Translations under genes and position numbers: made by a program
The notes under the pieces: model-generated
Database searches by the model: none
Seen by the model: the letters and a program-made list of their open reading frames with translations, nothing else
Told to the model about the DNA's origin: nothing
Assembly (NCBI GenBank): GCA_004194705.1
Contig: SADC01001297.1
Coordinates: 248,001 to 312,000 of the forward strand
Direction of reading: 5' to 3'
From: Ditylenchus dipsaci
Taxonomy: Eukaryota; Nematoda; Chromadorea; Rhabditida; Anguinidae
Length of the DNA stretch: 64,000 bases
Shown: positions 21,633 to 33,596 of the stretch, one piece after another
How positions within the stretch are numbered: the first letter of the stretch is position 1
How the letters are laid out: the number at the start of each line of letters is the position of its first letter

Positions 21633-21861
21633 TATATTGGAAACCAAAAAGGTTGAAGAAAGTCAGCCATAAATAAGCCAAACCAAATACCCTTAAAATT
21701 CCAATACCAGGAAAACAGCTGATTTTATCTCTTCCCCTGAAATCTCTGACAAGGGAACCGTTTGAACTGCCCCCCCGCCTAACTTAAATCTGATGCGTTC
21801 ATCTTGTAGCCCATGGTCGATTTACTTAGTGCAGGAAAAGTCCTGGCAGCGGACAGAGACA

Positions 21862-21992
21862 TGGCTCATTTATAAACGTTGTCGTTGTCGTCGTCGTTGG
21901 CGTTGTCGTTGTCGTTGGCGTAAAAGTGCCTTTATAAAACATTTTTTCCAACGACAACGACGACGACAACGACAACGTTTATAAATGAGCCA
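21862..21992. mobile_element. 131-bp TGGCTC element with GTTGTC hexamer arms
   Basis: Ends TGGCTCATTTATAAACG and its inverse, flanked by ACA at 21859-21861 and 21993-21995. Next to each end lie imperfect hexamers (GTTGTCGTTGTCGTCGTC). It shares the TGGCTC tip, a 3-bp duplication and the hexamer-arm design with the elements at 26569 and 30637. Confidence 0.65.
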
Positions 21993-22273
21993 ACAGAAAT
22001 TTTGAGTCCTAGTTCAAAGAAAGTCGAAACCCCCCCCCCCCAAAAAACGCTAATTTTGGATACTCATGTACTCCAATGCTCAGTTTTTTGTCAATCAAGT
22101 GGCAAATCTGATAATTATGACCTTATAATACTTTTTGATTCTACGTCTAACAGTGATGTTTTCAGAAATTATTTGAAACTTTTTTAATCGAAATTTTCAT
22201 GGTACATACATACATATTTAATTTTCATGCTGATTTTTGGCTCATCTTGTAGCTCTTGAAGGTAGGATTATGG

Positions 22274-24168
22274 TATACCACGGACAAAGCTTTTTTTTGC
22301 TGCAAAAAGACTTTTTTTTTGCTGCAAAAAGACTTTTTTGCTGCAAAAATTAGTTGATGCAAAAAGTCTTTTTTTGCTGCAAAAAAACTTTTTTTTGCTG
22401 CAAAAAGACTTTTTTTCGCTGCAAAAAGACTTTTTTTGCTGCAAATCGGCTTTTTCTGGTCCAAACTATTTTAGCTGTAATTTTGGCGTGCGGTCAATTG
22501 GTCCACAGGTCAATTGCTCCACAAAATTATTTTCAAATTAATCTTTTTTGTCTTGTGAAGAACTTCTGTTATTTTAACAAGTCACACTGCCTAGGTCACA
22601 CTGCCTGAGTTTTCCAACCTGGGTACGACTACCTGGGCACAACAAAACCAAGTGGTCGTCCACTTGGATCAAACTTTTTTTTACTTTTTGGGGTTCCAAA
22701 ACTTGTTTTCTGGACTGATTCGGTGTCGATAAATTCGCTTAACGCCTATTTTCACAGTTTTTGTAAATCTTGTATAACGTGAATTCACTACTGTCAAAAC
22801 ATCTTTAGAATGCTCGAATTAATGCAGAAAACAGTTTTTGGAACCCAAAAAACATAAAAAATTGACCAACCACTCGGTTTTTGTTGGTACTTGGAATATC
22901 CAGAAGATCGAGCTACCAATGAAAAATGTCTAATAAACAACCTGGGTACCACCTAGAAACAACCACCACCCAAGCACCACTACCTAGGCACTTCTACTCC
23001 TGAATACCGGTACCTGGTCAATGCCTTGGTACTAGTACCGTACTACTACCTTAACACCAGTTCAGCTTTCAGGGTCATTCCAGCAATTTTAACGAAACTA
23101 TAAATTACCCACAAAATGGAATTTTACTATTATCAAACCCTCTTCAGAATGCTCGAATTAGTGTCAAAAACAGGTATTAGAACCCGAAAAACATAAAAAA
23201 TAATTTAACAACAAAGGGATGACCACTTGGTTTGGTTGGTGCGTGGATTAACCAGTAGGGTTAAGGCTGAATTATCGAAAAACTGTTAAAATAACCGAAG
23301 TTCTTCACAAGACAAAAAAGATTAATTTGAAAATAATTTTGTGGAGCAATTGACCTGTGGACCAATTGACCTGTGGACCAATTGACCGCACGCCAAAATT
23401 ACAGCTAAAATAGTTTGGACCAGAAAAAGCCGATTTGCAGCAAAAAAAAGCCGATTTGCAGCAAAAAAAAGTCTTTTTGCAGCGAAAAAAAGACTTTTTG
23501 CAGCAAAAAAAAAGTTTTTTTGCAGCAAAAATATTTGCAGCAAAAAAGTCTTTTTGCAGCGAAAAAAAGACTTTTTGCAGCAAAAAAAAGTTTTTTTGCA
23601 GCAAAAAAAGACTTTTTGCATCAACTAATTTTTGCAGCAAAAAAAAAGTCTTTTTGCAGCAAAAAAAAAGTCTTTTTGCAGCAAAAAAAAGTCTTTTTGC
23701 AGCGAAAAAAAGAATTTTTGCAGCGAAAAAAAGACTTTTTGCAGCAAAAAAAAAAGTTTTTTTGCAGCAAAAATATTTGCAGCAAAAAAAAGTCTTTTTG
23801 CAGCGAAAAAAAGAATTTTTGCAGCGAAAAAAAGACTTTTTGCAGCAAAAAAAAAAGTTTTTTTGCAGCAAAAATATTTGCAGCAAAAAAAAGTCTTTTT
23901 GCAGCGAAAAAAAGACTTTTTGCAGCAAAAAAAGTTTTTTTGCAGCAAAAAAATGACTTTTTGCATCAACTAATTTTTGCAGCAAAAAAAAGTCTTTTTG
24001 CAGCAAAAAAAAGTCTTTTTGCAGCGAAAAAAAGAATTTTTGCAGCGAAAAAAAGACTTTTTGCAGCAAAAAAAGTTTTTTTGCAGCAAAAAAATGACTT
24101 TTTGCATCAACTAATTTTTGCAGCAAAAAAAAAGTCTTTTTGCAGCAAAAAAAAGCTTTGTGCGTATA
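22274..24168. repeat. Foldback with TGCAGCAAAAAAAGTCTTTT arrays
   Basis: The left arm (22290-22450, about eight units) and a much larger right arm (23430-24155, about 35 units) are built from a 20- to 22-bp unit TGCAGCAAAAAAAGTCTTTT in opposite orientation. Inside them is an inverted pair (22457-22570 / 23288-23425, with GGTCAATTGGTCCACAGGTC) and a hairpin core with AACCAAGTGGTCGTCC (22650). The long open frames here (up to 289 codons, Phe/Lys/Ala/Cys only) reflect the unit and are not taken as genes. Confidence 0.8.
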
Positions 24169-24660
24169 CCACATGTTCCCAAAAGTAAGTTTTGACCCCT
24201 AATTCGAACGTTTCAGGTCGTAATTAGTACGAAAAACATGTTTTCCGGTGGAGGAAAGACATGTGCAAAAAAAAATTTGAGCCCTTTTTATTTAAGCCCC
24301 AAGCCCCCTACGCCCCCGGAGGCTTTAAGGGTTCCTTTTAAGGGTTCCCGAACAATTCAGTGCTCGCATTAGCGTTTAGGGCCAAGGCTGACCCTTTATA
24401 CACACCTGCCTGCCTTCGGCAGGCACTGGCATTGTTGATTAATCATAAAAATGAGCAGATAAAAAAACGGAGACGACGATTTCAACAAAAAATGAAAAAA
24501 ATGAATTTTTGGTCAAAAAATGTAGATTTTGAACACTTTTCAAAAAAAAATTTTTGCTCCAGATGTCTTTCCGCCACCGGAAAACATGTTTTTCGTACTA
24601 ATTACGACCTGAAACGTTCGAATATGTGGTCAAACCCCAGTTTTGGGAACATGTGGTATA
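24165..24660. repeat. Palindromic MITE, TATACCACATGTTCCC termini
   Basis: TATACCACATGTTCCCAAAA and its inverse bound a foldback whose arms share GTAATTAGTACGAAAAACAT. It directly abuts the previous foldback, sharing TATACCAC. No target duplication could be assigned. Confidence 0.6.
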
Positions 24661-24664
24661 CCAT

Positions 24665-25880
24665 ACTTTAGCCGCTCTTGAATTACTCTAAAAGTATTGA
24701 CCAAACACTGAGCAGTTATACACAGCTGTGACACGCTTTCGAACAGCTTTGAGTGTAAATGTACCTGGTCAGATTATGGTGGATTTGTGCGTTGGATGCT
24801 AGCAGCCCAAGTTTTTGCAGACACATGGCAGCTCACATGCACTCATTCGAAAGAGCAGTTCCTGACGATCCTTCTGACGTATTAAATTCAAGCATGCAGT
24901 TTGGAAATTAGTGGTGTCTGCCCCTTGAAAGATTCTTCAACTTTCCTGAAACGCTCGTGAATTTAACAGCGGTAATTATGTCATTTCATGACGTCCAAAC
25001 ACCCACACTTCTATACACAAAAATGATTAGCGTGAAATTCTGCACCAGATCGTCTGCTTGTCCCGGTCAGCCGTTATCGTGTTAAAGGAGAACATAAAAA
25101 TAGTAGTTTTACTTTTTTACTTTTAGTGGAAATAACCATGCTCATATTTATTCGCAGATTTTATCCGCCGATAAATCCGTGGATATATCCGCGGATTTTA
25201 CCCGTATCCGCGGATTTTATCCGTTGATTGTTACTACCACCCCTGAAATCTGTTTTTGTTCAAAAAACCATTCATTTTGGGTTATTCATTTGATTAGCTT
25301 GATTGATACATTTTGACTTTTTTTTACAGCTCTGCACGTTTTATATAGCAATTTGTAGCCAAGATTCTAGGCTTTCTTTTAAGCTATCACAGAAAGAAAA
25401 AAAGTTAAAAGTTAGTTAGAGCTAAAATCCAAAAATCTTTGATTCTGTGCTATCCTACCCTTCAAACTTACTCTTTTGTCGCTGGTCAAATCTTCGCAAG
25501 CTACCCAATTTTTTAACCGATTTTGGTGCTAAGTAATATCCATGGGATTTCTTTTGAAATTCTGACTCCTAAGACTAGATATAATTTTGCGAGAAGTCAA
25601 ATGAGTAGAGGAAGGGGTGATGAAAACCAAAGTAAATGGTTTATAGTTGGTTTCCCTTTATTGTGATGGTCATATACATGAAATCGCAAAATTAAGGCAG
25701 TTGCTGACAGTAAAACAGTTCTGGAAACGGTTACAATAGATTGCTCGATACTTTTTACCCTAGAAGTGAGTTTACCTACTAAAAATCGGCTAAAAAAATA
25801 GGCTGTGCAACCAATGGGAATCGAACCTGAGAGTTCAAAATATTCGCTCCTCGATGTGCCCCCACCCCTCTTTAAAGAAA
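24665..25880. other. Gene-poor stretch with ATCCGCGGAT repeats
   Basis: No coding signal recognised. At 25158-25228 there are four to five imperfect copies of a palindromic unit ATCCGCGGATTTT. A minus-strand B-box GGTTCGATTCC (25826-25816) marks another tRNA-like relic. Confidence 0.4.
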
Positions 25881-26180
25881 CTGGAAGAAATGAAGATAGA
25901 CCACGAAGCGGTCGATTTTGCCTCCTAAACTCAAATTTGTTGAAAAGACCCAGAAGCCCAAACAAGTTATGATATGGGCGGGCGTTTCCTACGATGCCAA
26001 AGCTCCACTCATTTTTGTGCATAAGGAGTGAAAGTTGATGGCCCAGAATACCGCCGAATGCTCGAAGATGAAATTCTCCTATGGGCCGAGGATCATACGA
26101 ACGACAACTGGACTTTCCAACAAGTTGGAGCGCCTTCGCATCGGGCCGTGGAAACGCGACGTGGAAAAGCTAAAAAAAGG
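25880..26180 (+). pseudogene. Tc1-type transposase fragment
   Basis: A relic of a DDE transposase: KPKQVMIWAGVSYDAKAP (about 25955-26010), then after a frame change near 26025, VDGPEYRRMLEDEILLWAED and WTFQQVGAPSHRA. In Tc1 enzymes the second catalytic Asp follows this Gln-Gln; here QQVGAP replaces QQDGAP, so it is inactive as well as truncated. No terminal repeats can be paired with it. Confidence 0.7.
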
Positions 26181-26202
26181 ACAAAAAAGAGAAGATACTT
26201 AA

Positions 26203-26490
26203 AGGGGCATGCTCGCCGCCGATGGAAATATTTTAAAAGGCGGCTACCAGGTAAATACGAAGAAGAATTTTTTAAAATAAATTTTAGTAGAGTAACCTGT
26301 GGGGAATAAAGAATTTAAAACACTTCATTTGAGTAATCATCGGTGGCCTAGTGCGATAGCGGTGGCGTATCGCTAAAGTTGGTCGCGGGTTCGATTCCTA
26401 CAGGAGGTACAATCTTTCTTCGACTTTTCCGACATTACGTCGCTGGTACGCGCCTTTCAAAATATTCCCATCGACGACGAGCATGCCCCT
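26203..26490. mobile_element. TTAA MITE carrying a tRNA-like insert
   Basis: TTAA at 26199-26202 and 26491-26494 flanks AGGGGCATGCTCGCCG and its inverse. Inside (26339-26408) is a plus-strand tRNA-like unit with A-box-like TGGCCTAGTGCGATAGCGG and B-box GGTTCGATTCC. A second AGGGGCATACCC end begins at 26495, immediately after the shared TTAA. Confidence 0.7.
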
Positions 26491-26568
26491 TTAAAGGGGC
26501 ATACCCATCATTTTGAAAGGCGGGTATCGGTAAAATTCAAACGAGAATTAAATTGACACGATTTTTTA

Positions 26569-29102
26569 TGACTCGTTCACGGACTCGTTCACTGAGACTT
26601 AGACTGAGACTTAGACTTGGACTGAGACTCAGACTGAGACTAAGAGGTGTTCATGTAGCCAAAATAGTCTAAGTCCCAGTCTAAGTCAAAAGTGTTTACG
26701 GACTGAGACTTAGACTAAGAAACAAGTTAACACTAGAAAGACGGCCTGTAAGAGCGGTATATTCTGGTGCAGTTTTGAACGCTGAATCCGAATTTCTCAG
26801 CAGAATTGGCTAATCAGCCCTTGAATGGGGTTAAATTTGCGATTTTTGAAACCGGATGTTTTGAACATTTTTAAGCACAATTATTTTTTTAATGAGCTGT
26901 AAAACGCAAGTCTTGTGAGTTATCTTAAACAACTTTTATACCAAAATGTAGCGCAGGACAAGGGCTTTCAAATGACATATTACATTCCTATACTTCTTTT
27001 GCAATTGCTAGACTTGACCCAATAGCAATGAAATTAACCCAAATTTTGAAATTTCCGGACTTTTGCAAACCTGTTATCACAACCTATCTTAAAAGGCCCG
27101 TTAGCAAATTCTGAGCCCAGATTCAGATTCTCCGGCTAAAACTGCCCTTAGGGTCTTTTTCTGCAAAGTTGGCGTGAACCAAACGACTTTTTTGACACGA
27201 AAGAAATAAAATTAACGCTTGATAAATTCTTTGCTTAAAACCAAATTTTTGGTTTTTGACCACAAAAAGACCTCTGATCTCAGCTTATTTGGATTAACGA
27301 AGAGTTGCAGTTGATGCTGTCATCCTGCGCTTTGGCCTTAGGTATCTTCTCCTTTTTGTTCCTTTTTTTCAGCCCTCGGTTTACAGTAGCGGAAAAAAGT
27401 ATTGCATCAAGCACATATTTTTTGAAAATCATTGTGTAGCTTTCCAAATTTGAAACATTCTACGACAATTTTTAACCAAGAATATTGCTCGCAATCTCAG
27501 CTACATTTTGAGCACAAATATACCAAAAAAGAATGATTTTTGTTAGCATACCAATGCTATTTGCAAAGACATTCATTCATTGGGGTGGAAAAAGTGTTGC
27601 ATCAAGAATTCTTTCGTTAATGTTTTAAGATTTTAGGATTTATTTTTTATTTTTGATTTCTTTTATAGCACTATTTCATAGCTACAATTTTATAGGTCAA
27701 TTTCTTCTTTTGATTATTCTGAGAGAAGCTATGAATATCAACAAAAAAGTGTCATTTTTAGTCAAAATCAAAGTAAATCTAAGGAAAATGGTTGTTTGCT
27801 CGCATACATACTCATTTTCTTAAAAGTTTAAATATCAAAATTGACCAGTTAATGATGTCTTAAAATAAGGCAAAAATAGAGGTTTTTTACGGTGTACGGC
27901 CAGTTAGCGAGACGGCCAGTTAGCGATGGCCAGTTAGCGAGACTTTTTTTAAAATTTTTGATATTTTTTGCCATAAAAGTACTCTTTTTGTGGAAAACAG
28001 TTTTTCTGCGCTCACCCAATATCTGAAATTTCCTCAGGAATCCGAATCAAAAAACAGAATTTTAAAATAACGCGTGGTCGCTGAGATATGACTTAAAGTT
28101 GCGTGCTTGTCATTTTTAAATGATGACCATCCAGCGCTACATTTGGTATAAAAGTTGTTTAAGATAACTCACAAGACTTGCGTTTTACAGCTCATTAAAA
28201 AATAATTGTGCTTAAAAAATGTTCAAAACATCCGGTTTCAAAAATTGCAAATTTAACCCCATTCAAGGGCTGATTAGCCAATTCTGCTGAGAAATTCGGA
28301 TTCAGCGTTCAAAACTGCACCAGAATATACCGCTCTTACAGGCCGTCTTTCTAGTGTTAAAACGACTTTTTCACCTGTTTAGAAAGTATTGTCCATAATA
28401 TACACGATTTTTTCTTTTTTATTATTTCTTTCTTCAAATCATTTCTTACTGAAAATCTACGCTAACCACTTCATTTAAAAATTCTGCAATCTTTTTTCTT
28501 ATGTCTTTTGCACTGGCATCGGCAACTTCTTCAGCCATCCCGGTGATTATTCCACACCAAGCTGAAAATCTGCCATCACTCGGTTGAAGTCTGTTTCCTC
28601 CTCCATCTCTTCGATAAGGAAATTGTGGAGCACACAATATATCCCGCAAGCGTTAGTCTAACGTTGAAGAGGCCATCTTGAATGCCCTAAATGCAGTCAA
28701 CAATTCTTCGGTCGTTGAGCTCTCTCCTTTGGCCCAATCTGTAGAGAACATGTACAAACGCATATTTGCAGTCGAAGATCCAAGAGCTCTTTTCTAATTC
28801 AAGAAAGACATACGGAAAACCTTGGATGATTATGAGGGTTGGTTGGTCGAGAAAAAAAAGCATGCAATAACCATTTAAACTAGTTAAAATAAAATTATGA
28901 ATCATGTTTTTAAAACATGAAATCACTAATTAAGTTAAGTAATAAAATCTGAATAAAGACGCAAACACACAAAGAAAATAAGTCTCAGTCTAAGTCTCAG
29001 TCCGTGAACACCTTTGACTTAGACTAAGACTGAGACTAAGGGGTATTTATGTAGACAAAAAAGCCTCAGTCGAAGTCTAAGTCGCAGTCCGTGAACGAGC
29101 CA
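26569..29102 (-). mobile_element. PIF/Harbinger-like element with GACTTA/GACTGA hexamer arms
   Basis: Ends TGACTCGTTCACGGAC and CCGTGAACGAGCCA, flanked by TTA at 26566-26568 and 29103-29105. Arms of about 140 bp consist of hexamers GACTTA/GACTGA (26600-26720; 28980-29090). An inner palindrome pairs 26731-27180 with 28080-28370. A minus-strand transposase relic with CVLHNFL lies at 28446-28926. TWA duplication plus the VLHNFL tail together indicate PIF/Harbinger. Confidence 0.8.
28446..28926 (-). pseudogene. PIF/Harbinger transposase C-terminal relic
   Basis: In one minus-strand frame, CVLHNFLIEEMEEETDFN (28637-28584) gives the conserved C-terminal signature of DDE_4/Harbinger nucleases, followed by an acidic helix. 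Upstream frames are broken by stops and shifts, and no DDE residues could be placed. Confidence 0.6.
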
Positions 29103-29105
29103 TTA

Positions 29106-30400
29106 CACTACAAGCATACCTGCACGCTTGGTAAAAATTTTGCCTGGCGCCGGCGCCCGTGCAGGTATGACTAGAAGATAAAAGGTTTTTTCCGTTTTTT
29201 TAATTGTATATGTTAATAAATATTTGTCATCCAATTCTTCACAGTTTTATTTCATTGTCAATGCATCGATAAACTAAAAGATCGTCTATTTGGCCCAATT
29301 GGTGTAAAATGAACCATGGATTCTAAAGCCCTTAGTGGGTCTTCTTGTCGGCTGAATGACTAGCAATATAATTTATCGATTCTACTATTCTTATACTTGT
29401 TAGCTTACTCTTTTCTCGACCCATTATAGATGAATTTTTTCTCAGGCATCAAACTGCCATTCCCTTTTCAGTTTGAATGGAAGGAAAAATGTAAATGAGC
29501 AAACAAAGTTCAATAATAACACGCCCAAATCTAACCAATAGTCCTTTTATGTTTTGAATCATTAAAATATTATTTGTGATATTGATTGGAATATTTCAGC
29601 AGAGAAAAAATATAGCGGCAAGAGGGATTTTGCGTGATACAACGTGTGAATTTCAGTAAAGGAATAATTTAAAGAGGGTAGGGAAATAGAAAATAATCTT
29701 CTGCATTTTGTTTTCTCTACGTGTTTTGCTTTTGTTATAAAATTTAAGTGGTCAAAAAATTTACATTCAAGAACTCTTTGCGTACTTTTCTAGCTACATC
29801 TTTCATGTGATTTATTTAAAACAATTATTGCTATTGTTGTAAATCCGGTAGTATCTTCTCCGTCATATTATTTCCATTTATAGTGAGGGAAAAGAGAAGG
29901 GTTTTTATTAAAGGAAAAGAGGATAAAGACAGAGAGATTTTTGGGCTGTTTAGTGACCACGGCTAATGAGAGTTTGTGAATGAATTGGATATTAAAGTGA
30001 GGATGGCTTCTTCTGTAAATTATAAGGAAAATATAATTTTATTGTGTATGTTTATTTTATTTTTATATTTAAGACTTGATGCTTTGCAACCTTAGTCCTA
30101 AATTTTTCATGATTAAATAAGCAGCCATATAAAATAATGCTGGTGATCCAATTTAGCTATTTGCGTTTAGAAGCATACTTAATCATCTTTTGCAAAAGAA
30201 ACTTTTGCCGAGAAAATTTTGCACACATTGGCAGATTCGATTTTTGTGTAATACATATATATTTTTAAATTGATTGATTTATCTTTGAATCCGATTTTCA
30301 ACGTGTCTACTTTATTTCAGTCTACTGTTGATATGACACCACTTTCGGAATCGGCCATTGGCGGTGTTACATCAAGAGTGGTGTTATATTAACAGTATAC
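29106..30400. other. AT-rich stretch, no gene recognised
   Basis: No coding signal. Contains a short hairpin with CATACCTGCACG / CGTGCAGGTATG (29113-29170). A block of about 64 bp at 29942-30004 (GTGACCACGGCTAATGAGAG) recurs at 32225-32287. Confidence 0.4.
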
Positions 30401-30402
30401 TA

Positions 30403-30577
30403 CAGTCGAGTCTCGATTTAACGTACCCCCTGGGACCGGCCCTAGGGGTACGTTAAATAGAGGGGTACGTTATAGCGGGGGTAAATTTGACGGAGTTTAT
30501 TATTGGAGGGACCGACCCAGGGTACGTTAAATCGAAGGGTACGTTAAATTGGGGTACGTTAAATCGAGACTCGACTG
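30403..30577. mobile_element. Pogo/Tigger-like MITE
   Basis: CAGTCGAGTCTCGATTTAAC and its inverse with TA at 30401-30402 and 30578-30579; 175 bp. The internal unit GGGGTACGTTAAAT is repeated near both ends. Confidence 0.8.
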
Positions 30578-30636
30578 TATTTACATTTCTGCAGTTTTGT
30601 GAATATTTTTAGTTGTGGCTCTTCATTCTTGAGTAA

Positions 30637-32145
30637 TGGCTCGTTCACGGACTTAGACTAAGACTGTGACTGAAACCAAAGGGTGTCAATCAGGGTTGCC
30701 ATCGGCAAATGTAAAAAACCTGGCACTGAGTCCAAAAAACCTGGCAAAAACCTGGCATTTTGGGACCGAAATCCTGGCAAAAAACCTGGCACATAATATA
30801 TCGCAAATTTTCAAGCGAAATCGATAATAAAACTTCATTGTACATATTTTTTACCCCGCTTCAGTTCTTCCAACAAATCAGTTCAAGATAAAACAATTTA
30901 TGATCCCTAAAAAAACCAAATTAGCATTAAATTTGATGGATAGCAGAGAGTTCAACAATTTAAGTTGCATTCGATTTCTTTCATCCGACTTCAGATTCTT
31001 GAAGATAGAAAAAATAGACTTGCAGAAAGCATTGATGATAACACGAAGAGTACAATTGAGACCAGTTTTTTTATCAGTACGAAATTCGGATTATTGAACA
31101 GAATAGACCACTTTTCTTCAACAGACTTGGAATCGAATTTAGTTTCTTCAAGTCTATCCAGCGTTTCATTAATCTCAGCTATTTCACCAAAGAGATTGTC
31201 CAATTCCTGTAAAAATCTTTTGAAGACAATTGCAGAAATATTAGTTCTGTACCCGTGATTCGGCACTGCAAAATCGCTTGTATGAACTCAGGATATTATC
31301 AGATGAAAGACGGCCTTCAAAAGTTAACCAATTCCCAAAAAAGTAGCAATATCTTCTAGGTGACACACCACTTGTTCGTGTAGCTCAAAGAGTCATCCGA
31401 GTCATCCTTGTGGCCGGTACCCACAAGTTTCGGATTTTCTTTAATGTATACATACATGTATACATGACAACTGAGGAAAAAATAAATGTAAGCAAACCCT
31501 GTTTACAATTAGAAATTTGGAAAGATCTCCGATTGATTTTTTGTGCAACATTTTTCTGCGCATCTTTTGAGGAAAGTTAGTGTCCGAATTGTCTGTAGAT
31601 ATCTAAATTTTTTTTCTAAAATTTCTTTAAAAGATGCAACACTGTCAGAAGATAAAAAAATGAAGAAATCTTGGCAAAAACCGGGCAATTTTCAAAAAAC
31701 CTGGCAAAACCTGGCAAACTTTAAAAACCTGGCAAAAACCTGGCTGAAGGTCAAAAAACCTGGCAATTGCCCGTTTTCCTGGTAAAATGGCAACCCTGGT
31801 GTCAATAGTTATTTTGTCAATTGGTAACACTTTACTTGACCTCCTTCCCTCACGGCTGACCACTTTTGAGGTGAATTTTGAAAAACCGATTTCATACTCG
31901 TGTTTCTCAACCCGATTTATCCGGGACACAGTCATCAGATTTTGTGAAAGTCAAAAAAAAAATTTCGATGTGCCTTGGAGCCCAAGGTAAAATTTTAGAA
32001 AAATTAAAAAAAATTTTGGGTGGTATTTGCAAGTACCTCCGAAAAATTGTCTAAGTCTCACACCGTGAACACCTTAGACTGAGACTAAAAGGTGTTCATG
32101 TAGCCAAAATAGTCTCAGTCTAAGTCGCAGACCGTGAACAAGCCA
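30637..32145. mobile_element. Second TGGCTCGTTCACGGAC element (Harbinger-like), carrying a nested hAT-like element
   Basis: Ends TGGCTCGTTCACGGACTTAG and CCGTGAACAAGCCA, flanked by TAA at 30634-30636 and 32146-32148. Hexamer arms GACTTA/GACTGA are as in 26569-29102 but shorter. It is interrupted by the element at 30691-31798. Confidence 0.75.
30691..31798. mobile_element. hAT-like non-autonomous element with AACCTGGCA repeats
   Basis: CAGGGTTGCCAT...ATGGCAACCCTG ends are flanked by perfect 8-bp GTGTCAAT duplications (30683-30690 and 31799-31806). Both ends carry direct copies of AAAAACCTGGCA. A 91-codon open stretch on the minus strand (31266-30991) is not recognised. Confidence 0.85.
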
Positions 32146-32470
32146 TAAGCCAATTTTTTTGCTTGCTAATTCAAAACCTCGCTTAGGTACCTTATTTTAG
32201 GTCCCAAGGTTTGCAAGAGATTATCTGGGCTGTTCAGTGACCACGGCTAATGAGAGTTTGTGAAATGAATTGGATATTAAAGTGAGGATAGATCCCCAAG
32301 CAAAAGGTCAAAATTTAGTCAAAAAATTCCAAAAAATACCGTCTCATACGTAAAAATATTTTCTCTAAACGTTTCAGGCTCTTATTACTAATATTTTTTT
32401 AATCGTACTTTGAAATTTGGCAGTTTAAAAGTAGACAAGACCAGATTTCGATTGCGAAAAGATTGCTTAA

Positions 32471-32697
32471 AGAGGCGTGCCCGTGCGTTTTAAAAAGTTA
32501 AGGCGGGCACCATCAATTTTGTTGAATCCTAGAATTTTTCACTCGTTTTGCATCAAATCTAATATTGATGACCCAAACTACTTGTAAAAACTAGGCAGAA
32601 AACTAAAAAAATTTAAATGAGAACGCATGTAAAACTTGATCGAGAAGAAAAGTGCTGGTCCCTGCCTTTTCTCTGTGTCGAGCACGGACATGCCCCT
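32471..32697. mobile_element. TTAA MITE (GGCATGCCCGTGC type)
   Basis: TTAA at 32467-32470 and 32698-32701. The body is closely similar to 7338-7567. Confidence 0.75.
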
Positions 32698-32701
32698 TTA
32701 A

Positions 32702-32907
32702 AGGGGCATGCCCAGGCTATTACAGGTGGTGTCCGCCAATTAAAAAATTTGCGGTTTTTTTAACTTGGTTTCCAATAAAACGAGGACTATAATTAACTTT
32801 AGGTGTGGCTTCGTTAGAAACCAAGTTCAAAAAACCTTACAAAAGTTCAATAATCAGGAAAAAAATTAATTGGTGGGCACCACCTAAAATAGCGTGGGCA
32901 TGCACCT
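32702..32907. mobile_element. TTAA MITE abutting the previous one
   Basis: Begins AGGGGCATGCCCAGGC directly after the TTAA that closes the preceding element and ends GCGTGGGCATGCACCT before TTAA (32908-32911). The inner sequence is a palindrome of about 90 bp per arm (ACCAAGTT core). Confidence 0.7.
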
Positions 32908-32911
32908 TTAA

Positions 32912-33594
32912 AAATATTTCTGACCCAAGTTTAGCAGAAACTTCGGAAAATTTGTCTCAGTTTTCCTGTTTTTTTCGGTACGACGAAAACCAGCTAATTT
33001 TATAATTTGGAAAACTTCTATGCGCCAAAATTTTGTTTTGCTTTTTTATCGATTTTTAAAGAAATAGTGCAGTAGGAGAAGTGTGATCATGGTAATTTCT
33101 GTCTACTTTTCAGTTTTACGTGGCTATATTAAACGAAACAAAAATGTAAATTTCCAGAATGAGATTGTAACCGAGATTGCAATTAAATAGAGTGATGACA
33201 ATGCCGGAAATAGGTCCAGTTACTATTTCAGCATGTATTTCAGCAGGGAAAGTATAAAAAGACGCAAATATTTATTTGTTGCGTTCAAATTGCACTTTCT
33301 AAAGCCGTTTAAAGTTCTAAACCATGAAATTTCCATTAAGTGTTGGAGGAAAGTAAAAACAAAAAACATGAGTGCGCTTTTAAAGCATCATTTATTTAAT
33401 TTTAAGTCTAACTGCAGAAAAGGATATTCCAGTTTTTTTAATTTAATTTGAAATGGAAGGCTAATAGCAAAAGCTAGGCAATTCTAACAATAGAAGATGT
33501 TATTTTCAGCAATTTTTTTCATTTTTTTGAAATAATTTACAGGGTTGTCTTAATATTTCAGCAGACATGAAATGCCTAAAAATTTTCGTACTTA
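32912..33594. other. AT-rich stretch, no gene recognised
   Basis: No coding signal, RNA gene or repeat recognised beyond simple AT-rich sequence. Confidence 0.3.
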
Positions 33595-33596
33595 TA

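Noticed and set aside
22354..24188. Long open frames (up to 289 codons) rich in Phe, Lys, Ala and Cys
   Set aside because: They are translations of a 20- to 22-bp tandem unit, open on both strands in several frames at once, with no start context or splice structure.
26339..26408. Functional tRNA gene
   Set aside because: Good promoter boxes but weak T stem; it is embedded in a TTAA element, so a SINE-like relic is likelier.
30991..31266. Coding gene inside the hAT-like element
   Set aside because: A 91-codon open stretch with no recognisable motif and overlapping opens on the other strand; not enough to call a gene.
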